A stretch of 64,000 bases of DNA from NCBI RefSeq assembly GCF_016899425.1, contig NZ_CP045996.1, forward strand, positions 186,001 to 250,000. Reading direction: 5' to 3'. The DNA is from Burkholderia sp. MS389. GTDB lineage: Bacteria; Pseudomonadota; Gammaproteobacteria; Burkholderiales; Burkholderiaceae. The notes below the pieces were generated by a model that was not told the origin of the DNA, made no database searches, and was given only the letters and a program-made list of their open reading frames with translations. The position numbers were made by a program, and so were the translations under genes. The stretch's first letter is position 1, and every line of letters begins with the position of its first letter. Positions 1 through 8,558 of this stretch are shown piece after piece.

Positions 1-561
1 GGCGTGGTCGAGTACGGCTTCTCCGGATTGAAACTCTATCCGCCGTGCGGCTACAGCCCCAGCGACAAGCGCCTGTACCCGCTGTACGAAATCTGTCGCG
101 CCCACCGGTTGCCGGTGCTTCTGCACGTGGGGCCGACCAGCCCGGCGCTCGAGTTTGCGTACTCGCACCCGGATCTGCTCGATCGCGCGGCGTTCGATTT
201 TCCCGACGTGAACTTCATCCTCGCGCACGGCGCCGTCCATCACGTCGACGCTTGCGCGCGACAGTGCGCGTATCGACCCAACGTGTATCTCGACGTCAGC
301 GCATTTCTCGGCTCGCAGCATCCGCAGGGGTGGTCGGTCGCGCTCGCGGAGCTGTTCCGCATGAACATCAATCACAAGATTCTGTTCGGCACCGACTGGC
401 CGGTCTTTCGCAACTCGGGCGGCCACCGCAAGGTCATGGAGCAGTTCCTCGCCGCCGATGGCCCGCTCGCGGCGGTCGCGCCGGTGCAACGCAAGTGGTT
501 GATGTCGGGCAATACGCGTGCGCTGCTGCCGGCATCGCGCACGATCGATGCGGTCGCGTGA
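1..561 (+). CDS. Amidohydrolase-2 family metal-dependent hydrolase, C-terminal part
   Basis: The reading frame is open at the first base of the window, so this is the C-terminal ~187 residues of a longer protein and the true start lies outside. The fragment looks like the second half of an amidohydrolase-2 TIM barrel. It has an LHVG strand, an ILAHGAVHH strand whose histidine is in the usual metal-ligand position, and a conserved FGTDWPVF segment whose aspartate is normally the last catalytic residue. Family members hydrolyse or decarboxylate small cyclic or aromatic acids in the cytoplasm; the substrate cannot be told. The stop codon is 13 bases before the start chosen for the next gene on the same strand, so the two are probably co-transcribed. 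Confidence 0.8.
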   Translation, partial: GVVEYGFSGLKLYPPCGYSPSDKRLYPLYEICRAHRLPVLLHVGPTSPALEFAYSHPDLLDRAAFDFPDVNFILAHGAVHHVDACARQCAYRPNVYLDVSAFLGSQHPQGWSVALAELFRMNINHKILFGTDWPVFRNSGGHRKVMEQFLAADGPLAAVAPVQRKWLMSGNTRALLPASRTIDAVA

Positions 562-574
562 TTCCGGCCGTCGC

Positions 575-1846
575 ATGCGACGGCCGTCCCGCACGCACTA
601 TGGGCTCGCCGCTGCGTCGATGATCGGCGCGCTGCTCGTCTGGACCGCATGGCCGGGGCATCGCGCCGACGCGATGGCGGAAACCGCCGACGCGCCGGAC
701 CACTGGCGCGCCGACGAACGGGCGCAGCTCGAATCGATGCGCCTGCCCGCGAACGTCGTCGTCAAAGTCGACCCGTCGAATCGCGTGGCCACGTCCGCAC
801 CGGCGGCGCAGCTTGGCAAGCGTTTGTTCTCCGATCCGCGGTTCAGCCGAAACGGCGCGATCGCCTGCGCAAGCTGCCACACCACCGATCGCCAGTTCGA
901 AGACGGCCGACCGCTGGCAATCGGCCTGGGCATCGGCGTGCGTCGCACGATGCCCGTCGTCGGCATGACCGATGCGCCGTGGCTGTTCTGGGATGGCCGC
1001 AAGGATAGTATGTGGTCGCAGGCGATCGGGCCGATCGAGGATCACAACGAACACGGCGGCACCCGGCTGCGCGCCGCCCATGTGCTTGCCGAGCACTACC
1101 GCGACGCTTACGAGCCGCTGTTCGGACCGCTGCCCGACCTGAGCGCGCTGCCCCGTGACGGCGGCCCGCTCGGCACGGACGCGGAGAAAGCGGTGTGGCA
1201 GCGACTCGACGAACGCACCCGCACCGACGTGTCGCGCGTGTTCGCGAATCTCGGCAAGGCGATCGCGGCGTACGAAGCGACGCTTCAATACGGGCCTTCA
1301 CGCTTCGATACCTATGTCGACGGCGTCCGGACCGGCGACCCGGCCAAGCTGGCCGCGCTGACGCCGACCGAGAAAGCAGGCCTGCGCCTGTTCGTGAACA
1401 AAGGCCAATGCATGACCTGCCACACCGGGCCCATGCTGAGCGACCGGCAGTTCCACAACATCGGCGTACCGCCACGTAGCGGAACGGCTGCCGATCCCGG
1501 TCGCGCGGCGGCGGTCGCCAAGGTGTTGCACGACGAATTCAACTGCATGGGGCCGTTCAGCGACGCGAAGCCCGAGCAGTGCGACGAGTTGCAGTTCATC
1601 TCGACCGACGATCCGCACATGCTCGGCGCGTTCAAGACGCCGAGCCTGCGCAACGTCGCGCTGCGGCCGCCGTACATGCACGCGGGTCAGTTCGCGTCGC
1701 TGGACGCGGTGATGCGCCACTACGCGGACGCGCCCGCGGCCGCGATCGGGCATAGCGAACTGAAAAGGATCGCGTTGTCGGATGACGAGCAACGGCAGCT
1801 CGTCGCGCTGCTCGGCGCGTTTTCCGGCCCCATCGTCGAGCGCTGA
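575..1846 (+). CDS. Di-haem cytochrome c peroxidase / MauG family protein
   Basis: Predicted 423-residue periplasmic di-haem protein. Two CxxCH c-haem sites are visible, CASCH near residues 98-102 and CMTCH near 279-283, the spacing expected for the two cytochrome domains of bacterial cytochrome c peroxidase/MauG proteins. These proteins reduce peroxide or carry out radical oxidations using high-valent haem. The ATG at 575 is preferred because it gives a short basic N-terminus followed by a hydrophobic segment (residues 10-25), a plausible Sec signal; an in-frame ATG at 548 would overlap the preceding gene by 14 bases. There is no strong Shine-Dalgarno for either. The gene ends 20 bases from the convergent RidA gene. 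The electron donor and substrate are unknown. Confidence 0.85.
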   Translation: MRRPSRTHYGLAAASMIGALLVWTAWPGHRADAMAETADAPDHWRADERAQLESMRLPANVVVKVDPSNRVATSAPAAQLGKRLFSDPRFSRNGAIACASCHTTDRQFEDGRPLAIGLGIGVRRTMPVVGMTDAPWLFWDGRKDSMWSQAIGPIEDHNEHGGTRLRAAHVLAEHYRDAYEPLFGPLPDLSALPRDGGPLGTDAEKAVWQRLDERTRTDVSRVFANLGKAIAAYEATLQYGPSRFDTYVDGVRTGDPAKLAALTPTEKAGLRLFVNKGQCMTCHTGPMLSDRQFHNIGVPPRSGTAADPGRAAAVAKVLHDEFNCMGPFSDAKPEQCDELQFISTDDPHMLGAFKTPSLRNVALRPPYMHAGQFASLDAVMRHYADAPAAAIGHSELKRIALSDDEQRQLVALLGAFSGPIVER

Positions 1847-1865
1847 TCGTCCGCGCCGTCGTGCG

Positions 1866-2258
1866 TCAGCGCGACGCGTCGCGAACGGCGACGCCCATCA
1901 CCTTGACCTGGCCGCCAAACGGCAACGCAGCGGCCTGATAGACGGTTCGCGCCGGCCGGCGATCCGCGGGAAACAGGTCGGCATAAACCCCGTTCACGTC
2001 CGCGAGCGCACCGAGGTCGGAGAACGCGATGTCGACGAACACGAGATCCCGCGGGCTGAATCCCGCCGCCTCGATCGCACGGAACAGGTTCGCGAACGCG
2101 CGCCGCGCTTCTTCGGCCGGCGTACCGGGCACATAGCGGCCGTCGGCATCCAGCGAAAGCTGGCCGCTGAGATAACAGGTGTCGTTCGCGACCACCGCAT
2201 GGCTGATCGGCGACGGCCACTGCGGCAGTTCATGGCCCGAGGTCACATAGTGTTTCAT
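1866..2258 (-). CDS. RidA/YjgF/YER057c family protein
   Basis: A 130-residue protein of typical RidA length. RidA proteins are trimeric cytosolic enzymes that hydrolyse reactive enamine/imine intermediates from PLP enzymes; some subfamilies have other roles. Visible family features are the YLSGQL strand, the GTPAEEARRAFANLF helix and the VFVDIAFSDL segment. The classical active-site arginine normally found in a CRVE-like C-terminal motif is not obvious: the C-terminus reads VKVMGVAVRD. It may therefore belong to a divergent subgroup rather than archetypal RidA. It is the last gene of a same-strand run with the outer-membrane protein upstream (36 bases away). Confidence 0.8.
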   Translation of the reverse strand: MKHYVTSGHELPQWPSPISHAVVANDTCYLSGQLSLDADGRYVPGTPAEEARRAFANLFRAIEAAGFSPRDLVFVDIAFSDLGALADVNGVYADLFPADRRPARTVYQAAALPFGGQVKVMGVAVRDASR

Positions 2259-2294
2259 GCAGTGCTTCTCCTTGAAGCAGGTGGCGCTGCCGCG

Positions 2295-3566
2295 TCACAA
2301 ATAGTGCTTGACGAGCAACTGGAAGAGATTCGACTGAGGCAGCGCGCCATATTCGGTCGACGACGCGCCCGCATTGATCTGCCATTGCAGCGCGACATCG
2401 GTTCTGGCGAAGCGATAACGCGCCTCGAGCCATGTGAGCCGGCTGCGATCGGCGAGGTTCAACCTGACGAAACCGGAGAGATCCAGACGCTGGATCCACG
2501 CGTCCTGCCACCTGATCATCGCGAAGAGCCCGTCGCGGGTCGTCGGGTCCTGCTGGGCGGCCGCCAGCGTTCGATACGCGGCGTAGCCGGCCGGCGGGCC
2601 ATTGCGCAGCGCCTGCCAACCCGCACGGTCGAGCGCGGCGCCGTCCCGGTCGTATTCCAGCGTGACGGAAAGATTGCGCGACGTCGTGCAAGTCGCACCG
2701 GTTGCGAGTTTCCAGCGGAACGCGACATCGCCGTACGGCTGCCCAAGCGCACGCGCCAGCGTCGACGGCCCTCGCCCGCCCGACCACTCGACGTAGCCGA
2801 CACACGCATTGTTGACGAGATGAACCAGGTTGACACCGAATTGCGGCGAACTGCCGGGCTTTCCGTCATCGTAGATCACGATCTGCGGCGACAGATCCGA
2901 GATGATGCGCTGGGTGAACTGAAGCATCCAGCGCGTGCGCTGATTCGTTGCGCCGAAGTCCGGCGAGAACGATGCGTCGGTGGAGCGATCCGCTATCCGC
3001 GGCGCGACGAGCGCACTGACGGAACCGTCTGCCCACAATTGCTGGCCGCGCAGCATCACCGTACCGAGCCGGTTCTCGCGCAGGCTCGCGGGATCCACCG
3101 AGGTCACGGAACGAACCGCGTTGTCGCGGAAAAAGTCGGTGGGGTTGTAGCCGGTCGCAACGCCGAGCCGCACATTGACGCGACCGGCCTGCAGCAGCGT
3201 GCTGCCGCTGCCTACGCGGCCGTCCACATACAGTTCCTTCAGCGTGTTGATCGCGCCCGAGTCGCCATCGAAGCGCCACGGACCGTTCAGGTCGAGTCGG
3301 TCTGCAAGACTGATGCCCCAGCCGTTCGAGAATGCGTGACGCGCCGTCAGGTCGAGCGACAGCCGCGTGGCCGTCCGCGTGCCGCCCGGGCGCAAGGTGG
3401 CGAAGCGCAGGCCCGGTTCAAGACTGAACTGGTACTTGCCGTCGTCGACCTTCTGCACCGGCGTCGCGTCGGCCAGCGCCAGCCCGGCCTCTTCCGCGTC
3501 GTTGGCATGGCATACGCCCGCCATGCCGGCCAACGCGATACAGGCGATGCCGATGCGCGTCATCAT
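2295..3566 (-). CDS. Outer-membrane beta-barrel-like protein (DUF1302-like)
   Basis: A 423-residue secreted protein with an N-terminal signal peptide (cleavage near VCHA-ND). Alternating aromatic/polar strands predict an outer-membrane beta-barrel. It resembles DUF1302-type outer-membrane proteins encoded beside LolA-like carriers; the match is by composition and context, not by a sharp motif. The start codon overlaps the stop of the LolA-like gene by four bases (ATGA), so the two are translationally coupled. The context (LolA-like carrier, MacB/LolCDE-like ABC transporter) suggests it is the outer-membrane end of an envelope transport route. Function is inferred, and the transported molecule is unknown. 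Confidence 0.65.
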   Translation of the reverse strand: MMTRIGIACIALAGMAGVCHANDAEEAGLALADATPVQKVDDGKYQFSLEPGLRFATLRPGGTRTATRLSLDLTARHAFSNGWGISLADRLDLNGPWRFDGDSGAINTLKELYVDGRVGSGSTLLQAGRVNVRLGVATGYNPTDFFRDNAVRSVTSVDPASLRENRLGTVMLRGQQLWADGSVSALVAPRIADRSTDASFSPDFGATNQRTRWMLQFTQRIISDLSPQIVIYDDGKPGSSPQFGVNLVHLVNNACVGYVEWSGGRGPSTLARALGQPYGDVAFRWKLATGATCTTSRNLSVTLEYDRDGAALDRAGWQALRNGPPAGYAAYRTLAAAQQDPTTRDGLFAMIRWQDAWIQRLDLSGFVRLNLADRSRLTWLEARYRFARTDVALQWQINAGASSTEYGALPQSNLFQLLVKHYL

Positions 3567-4345
3567 TCAGGCTGGAAACGCGCCATGAAATCGGACTGGA
3601 ACCAGGCATCCGGAATCTCCTTCGCCACGTAGTCCGCATATCGCATCACGGTCACGAGATTCGGATTGAGCCCGTCGATGATCACGATCTCGGTGGGCCG
3701 CAACGCACCGAGCTGCTGCTGAAAGCGCCGATAGAACGCGGTCTTGAGAAGCTTGCCGCTTTCGCTGAAGAACCGTGCCTTCACGGGGCGCGAGTCCGTC
3801 GTATCGATCCACATTTCAATCGAGTGATACGTCATGTCGGATACGCTCTGGACCAGCTTCAGCCGGTACGCACGGCGCATCTGGCGCTCGCCGTCCTGCA
3901 CGTCCTCCTCCGCCTCGACCTGGGCACGATATCCCTGTGCGAAATTGACGGTGACCACGTCGCCGTTCGACGCCTGCCCGAGCAGCCGTTGCTGCGGCGA
4001 AATGCGGATCGTCGCCTTGCTTGCCGGATCGAAAAACCACAGATCGTTGCCGCTCTTGAGCATCAGCTTGTTCGCATCGCGCGCCGGCGCGGCGAATCGA
4101 ATCAGGCTGCGAAACTGACCGCTCGTCGGGTTGATCCGCGAATAGGCGGTCAGTGCGTTCGAATCCGTTTGCTTGCCGTCGGTGTACTGGGTCAGCGTGA
4201 CGTTCAGCGTGAACGGTTCGCTCGGGTTGCGAACGGCATCGCTCGCGGCGAGGATGCGTTGCGGATCGGGCGCGGCGTGTGCGGTACAGCAGGCGAGTGC
4301 GAGGATCGCGGCGGCGGACAGGCGCGCCATCGAATGCGTCTGCAT
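3563..4345 (-). CDS. LolA-like outer membrane lipoprotein-sorting protein
   Basis: A 260-residue periplasmic protein with a clear signal peptide (hydrophobic stretch ending AAILALACCTAHA). The mature part fits the outer-membrane lipoprotein-sorting family with a LolA-like half-barrel: repeated strands such as DLWFFDP and MWIDTTDSRPVKARFFSESGKLLKTAFY. LolA proteins carry lipoproteins or other lipidic cargo across the periplasm. A longer reading frame exists upstream, but the ATG at 4345 has GGAG about eight bases before it and immediately precedes the signal peptide. The gene is coupled by ATGA overlap to the downstream barrel gene. It is not the housekeeping lolA (longer, different neighbours), so it probably serves a dedicated substrate. 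Confidence 0.8.
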   Translation of the reverse strand: MQTHSMARLSAAAILALACCTAHAAPDPQRILAASDAVRNPSEPFTLNVTLTQYTDGKQTDSNALTAYSRINPTSGQFRSLIRFAAPARDANKLMLKSGNDLWFFDPASKATIRISPQQRLLGQASNGDVVTVNFAQGYRAQVEAEEDVQDGERQMRRAYRLKLVQSVSDMTYHSIEMWIDTTDSRPVKARFFSESGKLLKTAFYRRFQQQLGALRPTEIVIIDGLNPNLVTVMRYADYVAKEIPDAWFQSDFMARFQPE

Positions 4346-4458
4346 CGGAATCTCCGGAGCAATTACGGAATGACAGGGACGAGTTCGGCTCCCACCCGAA
4401 AAACGGGTGGAAAACCGACAGGCTTGGGGAGGAACGGGGTAACGCTGCGGTGTGCCGC

Positions 4459-5601
4459 TCAGTAGCCCGGATACTGCATCTGCAGTGCGACCCATGCGGC
4501 CGTGCGCTTGCCGAATTCGGACGAGATCGCATTCAGCGATGCATCGAGCGCATGCAACGGATAGCGCGTGATCGGCGCGGACAACATCCGCGTCGGCGCG
4601 TCGACGCCGGCCACGCGGTCGGGAACGATCGTCAACCCGCGCCGGGTGCGCACGGGTTCGCGGTTCGCGGCCACCGTGTAGGCGGTCGAGCGGAACGTCG
4701 TGGAATACGCGTCGGCCTCGAGCACGAGCGCGATTTCGTCGACACCCGGCGCGATCGGGATACCGAAGTCCTCATGCGACCAGAACGACACGTAGTTGGT
4801 TGCGATCGTGGCCATCGCCGGCAAGCCGAGGTTGAAGCGGTCGCTCGCGATCTCGGACGACCATGCAGGGCGTCCGAGCCGCTCGGCGACCTGCAGCGCA
4901 CGTTCGCGCCCCGCGAGCGCCTCGACGAGCGCAAGCGATACCGGAATCGTCGCGGTGACGCCGGTCGTCGTGACGACCTTGCCATCGGCAACGTAACGCT
5001 TGCCGTCGACCCAGCGCGTATCGGCAAACTTCTTGCGGAGATCGTTCATCGAATACCAGTGCCCGGTTGCACGGCGGCCTTCCAGCAGCCCCGCACGGGC
5101 GACCACCCAGACGCCGTCGCACACGCCGATGATCGTCGCGCCCTTCTTCGCCTGCTCGGCCACCCACGCCAGCAGCGCCGGATCGCTGTCGCGATGCACG
5201 GCCGGCACGATCACATAGTCGGCCCCTTCGGGCACGCGCTGATCGAACTGGGCAGTGGTTTCGTCCGGAATGACGTTCATCGGTGCCGGGAACATCCGGA
5301 TGGGGCCCGGTTTCGTCGCAAGCGCGACGAGATCCGCCGCGCCCGATTCGGCCACGATCCCATAGGGAACGACGTAATCGGTCAGCTCGGTATAGTAGTT
5401 TTCGCCGACGACGGCGACGATCGGGCGCGTGCGCCCGAAGCGCGGCTGATACGCGGGCAGCCGGTCCGCGCGTGCCGCCGCGGGCGCGGCGGCGGCCGGC
5501 GCCGACGCTTCGCTCGCCGGCCCCGCATGGGCCATGTTCGCGATACCCGATGCAAACGGCGCGAGCAGCACCATCATCCAGTACAACATGACTTTTCGCA
5601 T
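4459..5601 (-). CDS. Exported DJ-1/PfpI-family (class I GATase-like) protein
   Basis: 380 residues. The N-terminal ~26 residues form a signal peptide (MLYWMMVLLAPFASGI then AHA), followed by an Ala/Pro-rich linker and a DJ-1/PfpI-like domain. The nucleophile elbow is visible as IIGVCDGVWVVARAG, with the cysteine in the usual class I glutamine-amidotransferase-like position. A second PfpI-like segment follows (FWSHEDFGIPIAPGVDEIALVLE). Predicted export is unusual for DJ-1/PfpI proteins, which are mostly cytosolic. The start at 5601 is supported by GGAGAGG upstream. It lies between a lipoprotein gene and a LolA-like gene in one same-strand cluster. It could be a chaperone, hydratase or amidase; the sequence does not decide. 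Confidence 0.75.
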   Translation of the reverse strand: MRKVMLYWMMVLLAPFASGIANMAHAGPASEASAPAAAAPAAARADRLPAYQPRFGRTRPIVAVVGENYYTELTDYVVPYGIVAESGAADLVALATKPGPIRMFPAPMNVIPDETTAQFDQRVPEGADYVIVPAVHRDSDPALLAWVAEQAKKGATIIGVCDGVWVVARAGLLEGRRATGHWYSMNDLRKKFADTRWVDGKRYVADGKVVTTTGVTATIPVSLALVEALAGRERALQVAERLGRPAWSSEIASDRFNLGLPAMATIATNYVSFWSHEDFGIPIAPGVDEIALVLEADAYSTTFRSTAYTVAANREPVRTRRGLTIVPDRVAGVDAPTRMLSAPITRYPLHALDASLNAISSEFGKRTAAWVALQMQYPGY

Positions 5602-5660
5602 TGAAGCCTCTCCGTGTATGGAACTCATCCAGTAATCGGGCATGGCGCCCGTGTCGACCG

Positions 5661-6122
5661 TCATGACGCCGCCGCCGGCGGCAACACGACGTTGAACGTC
5701 ACGTCGTCGTCGCGCTGCGCGTCCCGGACCTTCAACGTGATCGTCCACCAGCCGGGCATGCTGAACTTCATCCCTTGCAGTCGATACGTCCCGTTCGCGT
5801 CGCCGTCGATCACGCGAGGGCGCGTCGGCAGACCGTGCCCGTGCTGAGGCATCCCGCCACCGACATCGATGCGCGCACCGCGCACGGGCTCGCCCGATGC
5901 ACGCTTCACGATCACGGTCCATGCATGGATCCGGTTCAGCGGCGGCGGTGTCGTCGGCGGTTCGAGTGTCACGACGTACGCGCCCGACGCCGTCGCTTGC
6001 GTCAGCGACAAATTCAGACCCGCGGGCGCCGGCTGCTCGGCCGGTGCGCCACATGCGCCGAGCATCGCGATGCCACTCCCGGCGAAGGCTAACATGACAA
6101 TCCGCCGACGAATCGATTTCAT
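5661..6122 (-). CDS. Lipoprotein with YtkA/FixH-like domain
   Basis: About 153 residues with a signal peptide ending in a lipobox (LGAC), so it should be lipid-modified at the cysteine. The remainder is one beta-rich domain with WTVIVKRASGEPVRGARIDVGGGMPQHGHG and GMKFSMPGWWTITLKVRD segments. This is the pattern of YtkA/FixH-like immunoglobulin-fold domains, in which the Met/His-containing MPQHGHG stretch may bind copper. The start is either the ATG at 6122 or an ATG two codons upstream. It sits directly downstream of the ABC permease and upstream of the exported DJ-1/PfpI protein, so it is probably an accessory subunit of that cluster. Confidence 0.65.
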   Translation of the reverse strand: MKSIRRRIVMLAFAGSGIAMLGACGAPAEQPAPAGLNLSLTQATASGAYVVTLEPPTTPPPLNRIHAWTVIVKRASGEPVRGARIDVGGGMPQHGHGLPTRPRVIDGDANGTYRLQGMKFSMPGWWTITLKVRDAQRDDDVTFNVVLPPAAAS

Positions 6123-6156
6123 CGACATTTCATCGATGGCCGATCCGATCGTTCGA

Positions 6157-7548
6157 TCACGCATAGCGGAGCGCATCGACGATCTCCATTCGCGACGCGC
6201 GGCGCGCGGGCAGCAACGCGGAAAGCATCGCCACCACGAGCAGGCCGATCGCGGTCCCGACGATCAGGTCGTTCTCGCCCCACACACGAATGATCAGCGG
6301 CACCGGCGAGCGGCCCGGCGGCGTCCACGTCAGACCGCTGACGTTGATGACGCCGGCGAGCAACGCCGCGCTGGCGACGCCCAGCACCGCGCCGATCACG
6401 CCGAGCAGCAACCCTTCGCACAGGAACAGGCGACGTACGCCCGCACGGCGCAATCCCATCGCGCGCAGCGTGCCGATTTCGACCGTGCGTTCGAACACCG
6501 CGGTGCTCATCGTGTTGCCGACGGTGAACAGCACGATCGCGGCGATCAGGAGCGCGACGAAACCGAACAGCGTCGCGAACATCGCAAGCGCTTGACCATA
6601 GAACGGGTTCAGCACCGTGTAGTCGACGACTTCCGTGTCCGTACCCGCGAATTTCGTTTTCAGCAGCGTCTCGATCCGCGCCTTCGCGGCCGGCAAATCC
6701 GACGTGTGGCGCAACTGGACGACGATCGCCGTCGCCATCGGCCGCTCGGTGCCGTAGACGAGTCGTTGCGCTTGCGCGAGATGCAGGCCGACGTACATGT
6801 CGTCGTATTCCTTGATGCCCTGCCGCTCCGCCTTCACGACCTGCAGTTCCGCCACGTTCGGCGCACCGCGCGCGGTCGCCGCAAGCAGTTCGATCCGCCG
6901 ACCGTCCGCCGCGGCAACCGGCGCCGCACGCGTCCCCTCGGCAAGGGCCGCGATGTCGCCCGGAAGCGGCGAAGCCGGCGTGGTATCCGCGGGCTTCCTG
7001 GGCGGGTGGCAGTCGGGTACCTTGAGCGGCCCGCACAGTTCGAGCACGCGCGCGAGGCCCGTCCCGATCACGGCTGCGTCGCCGGTCGTGCCGGTCAGCG
7101 CCATCGGCGGGATCGTCACGGGGAACTGATAGTCGTTCCACGCTCGCATCCGGTTCTGGTCGTCGACGCGCACGCCGAGCGCGAGCGCGGTACGCGACAA
7201 CCCCGCGTCGAAGTTGCCCGCGATACCCTGCAACTGCAGCGTGGGCGTCGCGACGAGCACCATCGTCGCCAGTTCCGGATCGGCCTTCACCGCATCGATG
7301 ATCGCCTCGTAGTTGTCGATCCCGTACGCGGAAGGATTGCCGCTACCGAACTCGTAGAACCCCTTGCGTTCGATCTGCAGGTGGCCGCCGTACTTCACGT
7401 AATCGGTTTGCAGACCGTACGTGATGTTGCGCGTATAGCCGCCGAACAGCAGCACCGCGTGCGCGCCGACGATCATCGCGAGCAGGGTCGTGATCGAGCG
7501 GCGACGGTTGCGCAGCAGATTGCGGAGCGCGAGCGAAAAAGTCTTCAT
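6157..7548 (-). CDS. ABC transporter permease, FtsX/MacB/LolCE type
   Basis: A 463-residue inner-membrane protein. One transmembrane helix follows a basic N-terminus (RNRRRSITTLLAMIVGAHAVLLF), then a large periplasmic domain (~residues 45-320) and three C-terminal helices containing FtsX-type segments (NTMSTAVFERTVEIGTLRAMG and the closing LPARRASRMEIVDALRY). This topology is that of type VII/mechanotransmission ABC permeases such as MacB and LolC/E, which move lipoproteins or extrude substrates from the periplasm. Its ATG overlaps the stop of the ATPase gene (ATGA), indicating translational coupling. Only one permease gene is present, so a homodimer is likely. Confidence 0.88.
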   Translation of the reverse strand: MKTFSLALRNLLRNRRRSITTLLAMIVGAHAVLLFGGYTRNITYGLQTDYVKYGGHLQIERKGFYEFGSGNPSAYGIDNYEAIIDAVKADPELATMVLVATPTLQLQGIAGNFDAGLSRTALALGVRVDDQNRMRAWNDYQFPVTIPPMALTGTTGDAAVIGTGLARVLELCGPLKVPDCHPPRKPADTTPASPLPGDIAALAEGTRAAPVAAADGRRIELLAATARGAPNVAELQVVKAERQGIKEYDDMYVGLHLAQAQRLVYGTERPMATAIVVQLRHTSDLPAAKARIETLLKTKFAGTDTEVVDYTVLNPFYGQALAMFATLFGFVALLIAAIVLFTVGNTMSTAVFERTVEIGTLRAMGLRRAGVRRLFLCEGLLLGVIGAVLGVASAALLAGVINVSGLTWTPPGRSPVPLIIRVWGENDLIVGTAIGLLVVAMLSALLPARRASRMEIVDALRYA

Positions 7549-8255
7549 GCGAACGCCTCCTGGTCGTCGGTGCGTGTCACGTCGGACACGATCCCGTCGG
7601 CAATGTGAACGACGTCGTCGCCTGCCGCGATGACCTGCGGATCGTGCGACGAAATCACGAACGACACGCGCCGCTCCCGTTGCAACCGCCGCATCAGCGC
7701 GATGATTTGCTGACCGGTCTTGCTGTCCAGATTGGCGGTCGGCTCGTCCGCCAGCACGAGGTTCGGCGACGCAACGAGTGCGCGTGCGATCGCGACGCGT
7801 TGCCGCTGACCGCCGGACATCTGTCCCGGACGGTGATGCGCCTTGTCCGCGAGGCCGACCGCATCGAGCATGTCCCGCACCTTCAGTGCACGTTCGGACT
7901 CCGTCAATCGCGTGCCCGCGAGAAGCAGCGGATATTCGACGTTTTCGTGCGCCGTGAGCACCGGCAGCAGATTGAAGTTCTGGAAGACGAAACCGAGCCG
8001 TCGCGCACGAAAATCGGACAGTGCGTCGTCCGACAAACGACCGACGTCTTCGCCCGCCACGACGATGCGGCCGCGGTCGGGCCGGTCCACGCATCCGACG
8101 AGATTCAGCAACGTCGACTTCCCGCTACCGGAAGCACCGGCGATGACGGTCAGTTTTCCGTCGCGAATGTCGAGCGTGACGTCGCGCAGCGCGGTCACGT
8201 TGACGGAACCCATCAGATACGACTTTTCAACGGCTTCGAGTATTACGGCGTTCAT
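7545..8255 (-). CDS. ABC transporter ATP-binding protein, LolD/MacB type
   Basis: A 236-residue cytosolic ATPase. It has Walker A GASGSGKST (residues 40-48), a Q-loop in FVFQNFNLLP (~89-98), the signature MSGGQRQRV (~146-154) and Walker B LVLADEPT (~167-174). Together with the coupled FtsX-like permease it forms a LolCDE/MacAB-like transporter. It is the first gene of the minus-strand cluster running down to RidA. The ATG at 8255 is preferred over upstream starts because it begins the usual N-terminal strand (VILEAVEKSY). The promoter should lie in the 300-base divergent gap shared with the thioesterase gene. Confidence 0.93.
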   Translation of the reverse strand: MNAVILEAVEKSYLMGSVNVTALRDVTLDIRDGKLTVIAGASGSGKSTLLNLVGCVDRPDRGRIVVAGEDVGRLSDDALSDFRARRLGFVFQNFNLLPVLTAHENVEYPLLLAGTRLTESERALKVRDMLDAVGLADKAHHRPGQMSGGQRQRVAIARALVASPNLVLADEPTANLDSKTGQQIIALMRRLQRERRVSFVISSHDPQVIAAGDDVVHIADGIVSDVTRTDDQEAFA

Positions 8256-8558
8256 GGTCTCGATGTACGAAGTTGGCGGGCCGCGACAGCACGGTGCAGG
8301 ACGATCGCGCAGCGCAGAATACCAACTTGCGTGTAGGGAAAAACCTGTTCGTTGGGGCAGCATCCGGGCGCGAACCCGATGCCGGGATCGCATGTCGCGC
8401 CCCGCATTCGCGAACAATCACGGCCGGGAGGGATCGTCAACCTGTACCGTCGGACGGCACCCGTCGCCGGCCCTTGCGATTACGCTGCACCGTCATCGGC
8501 GCGCCGCCCCGGATCGGATCGCGGCTGCGACGCGTCACGACTTCCGCTCTCAATCGGC
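8256..8558. promoter_or_regulatory. Divergent intergenic region
   Basis: A 303-base gap between the ABC ATPase (leftward) and the thioesterase (rightward), presumed to hold both promoters. I saw no convincing long palindrome, riboswitch or small gene in it. Confidence 0.4.
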
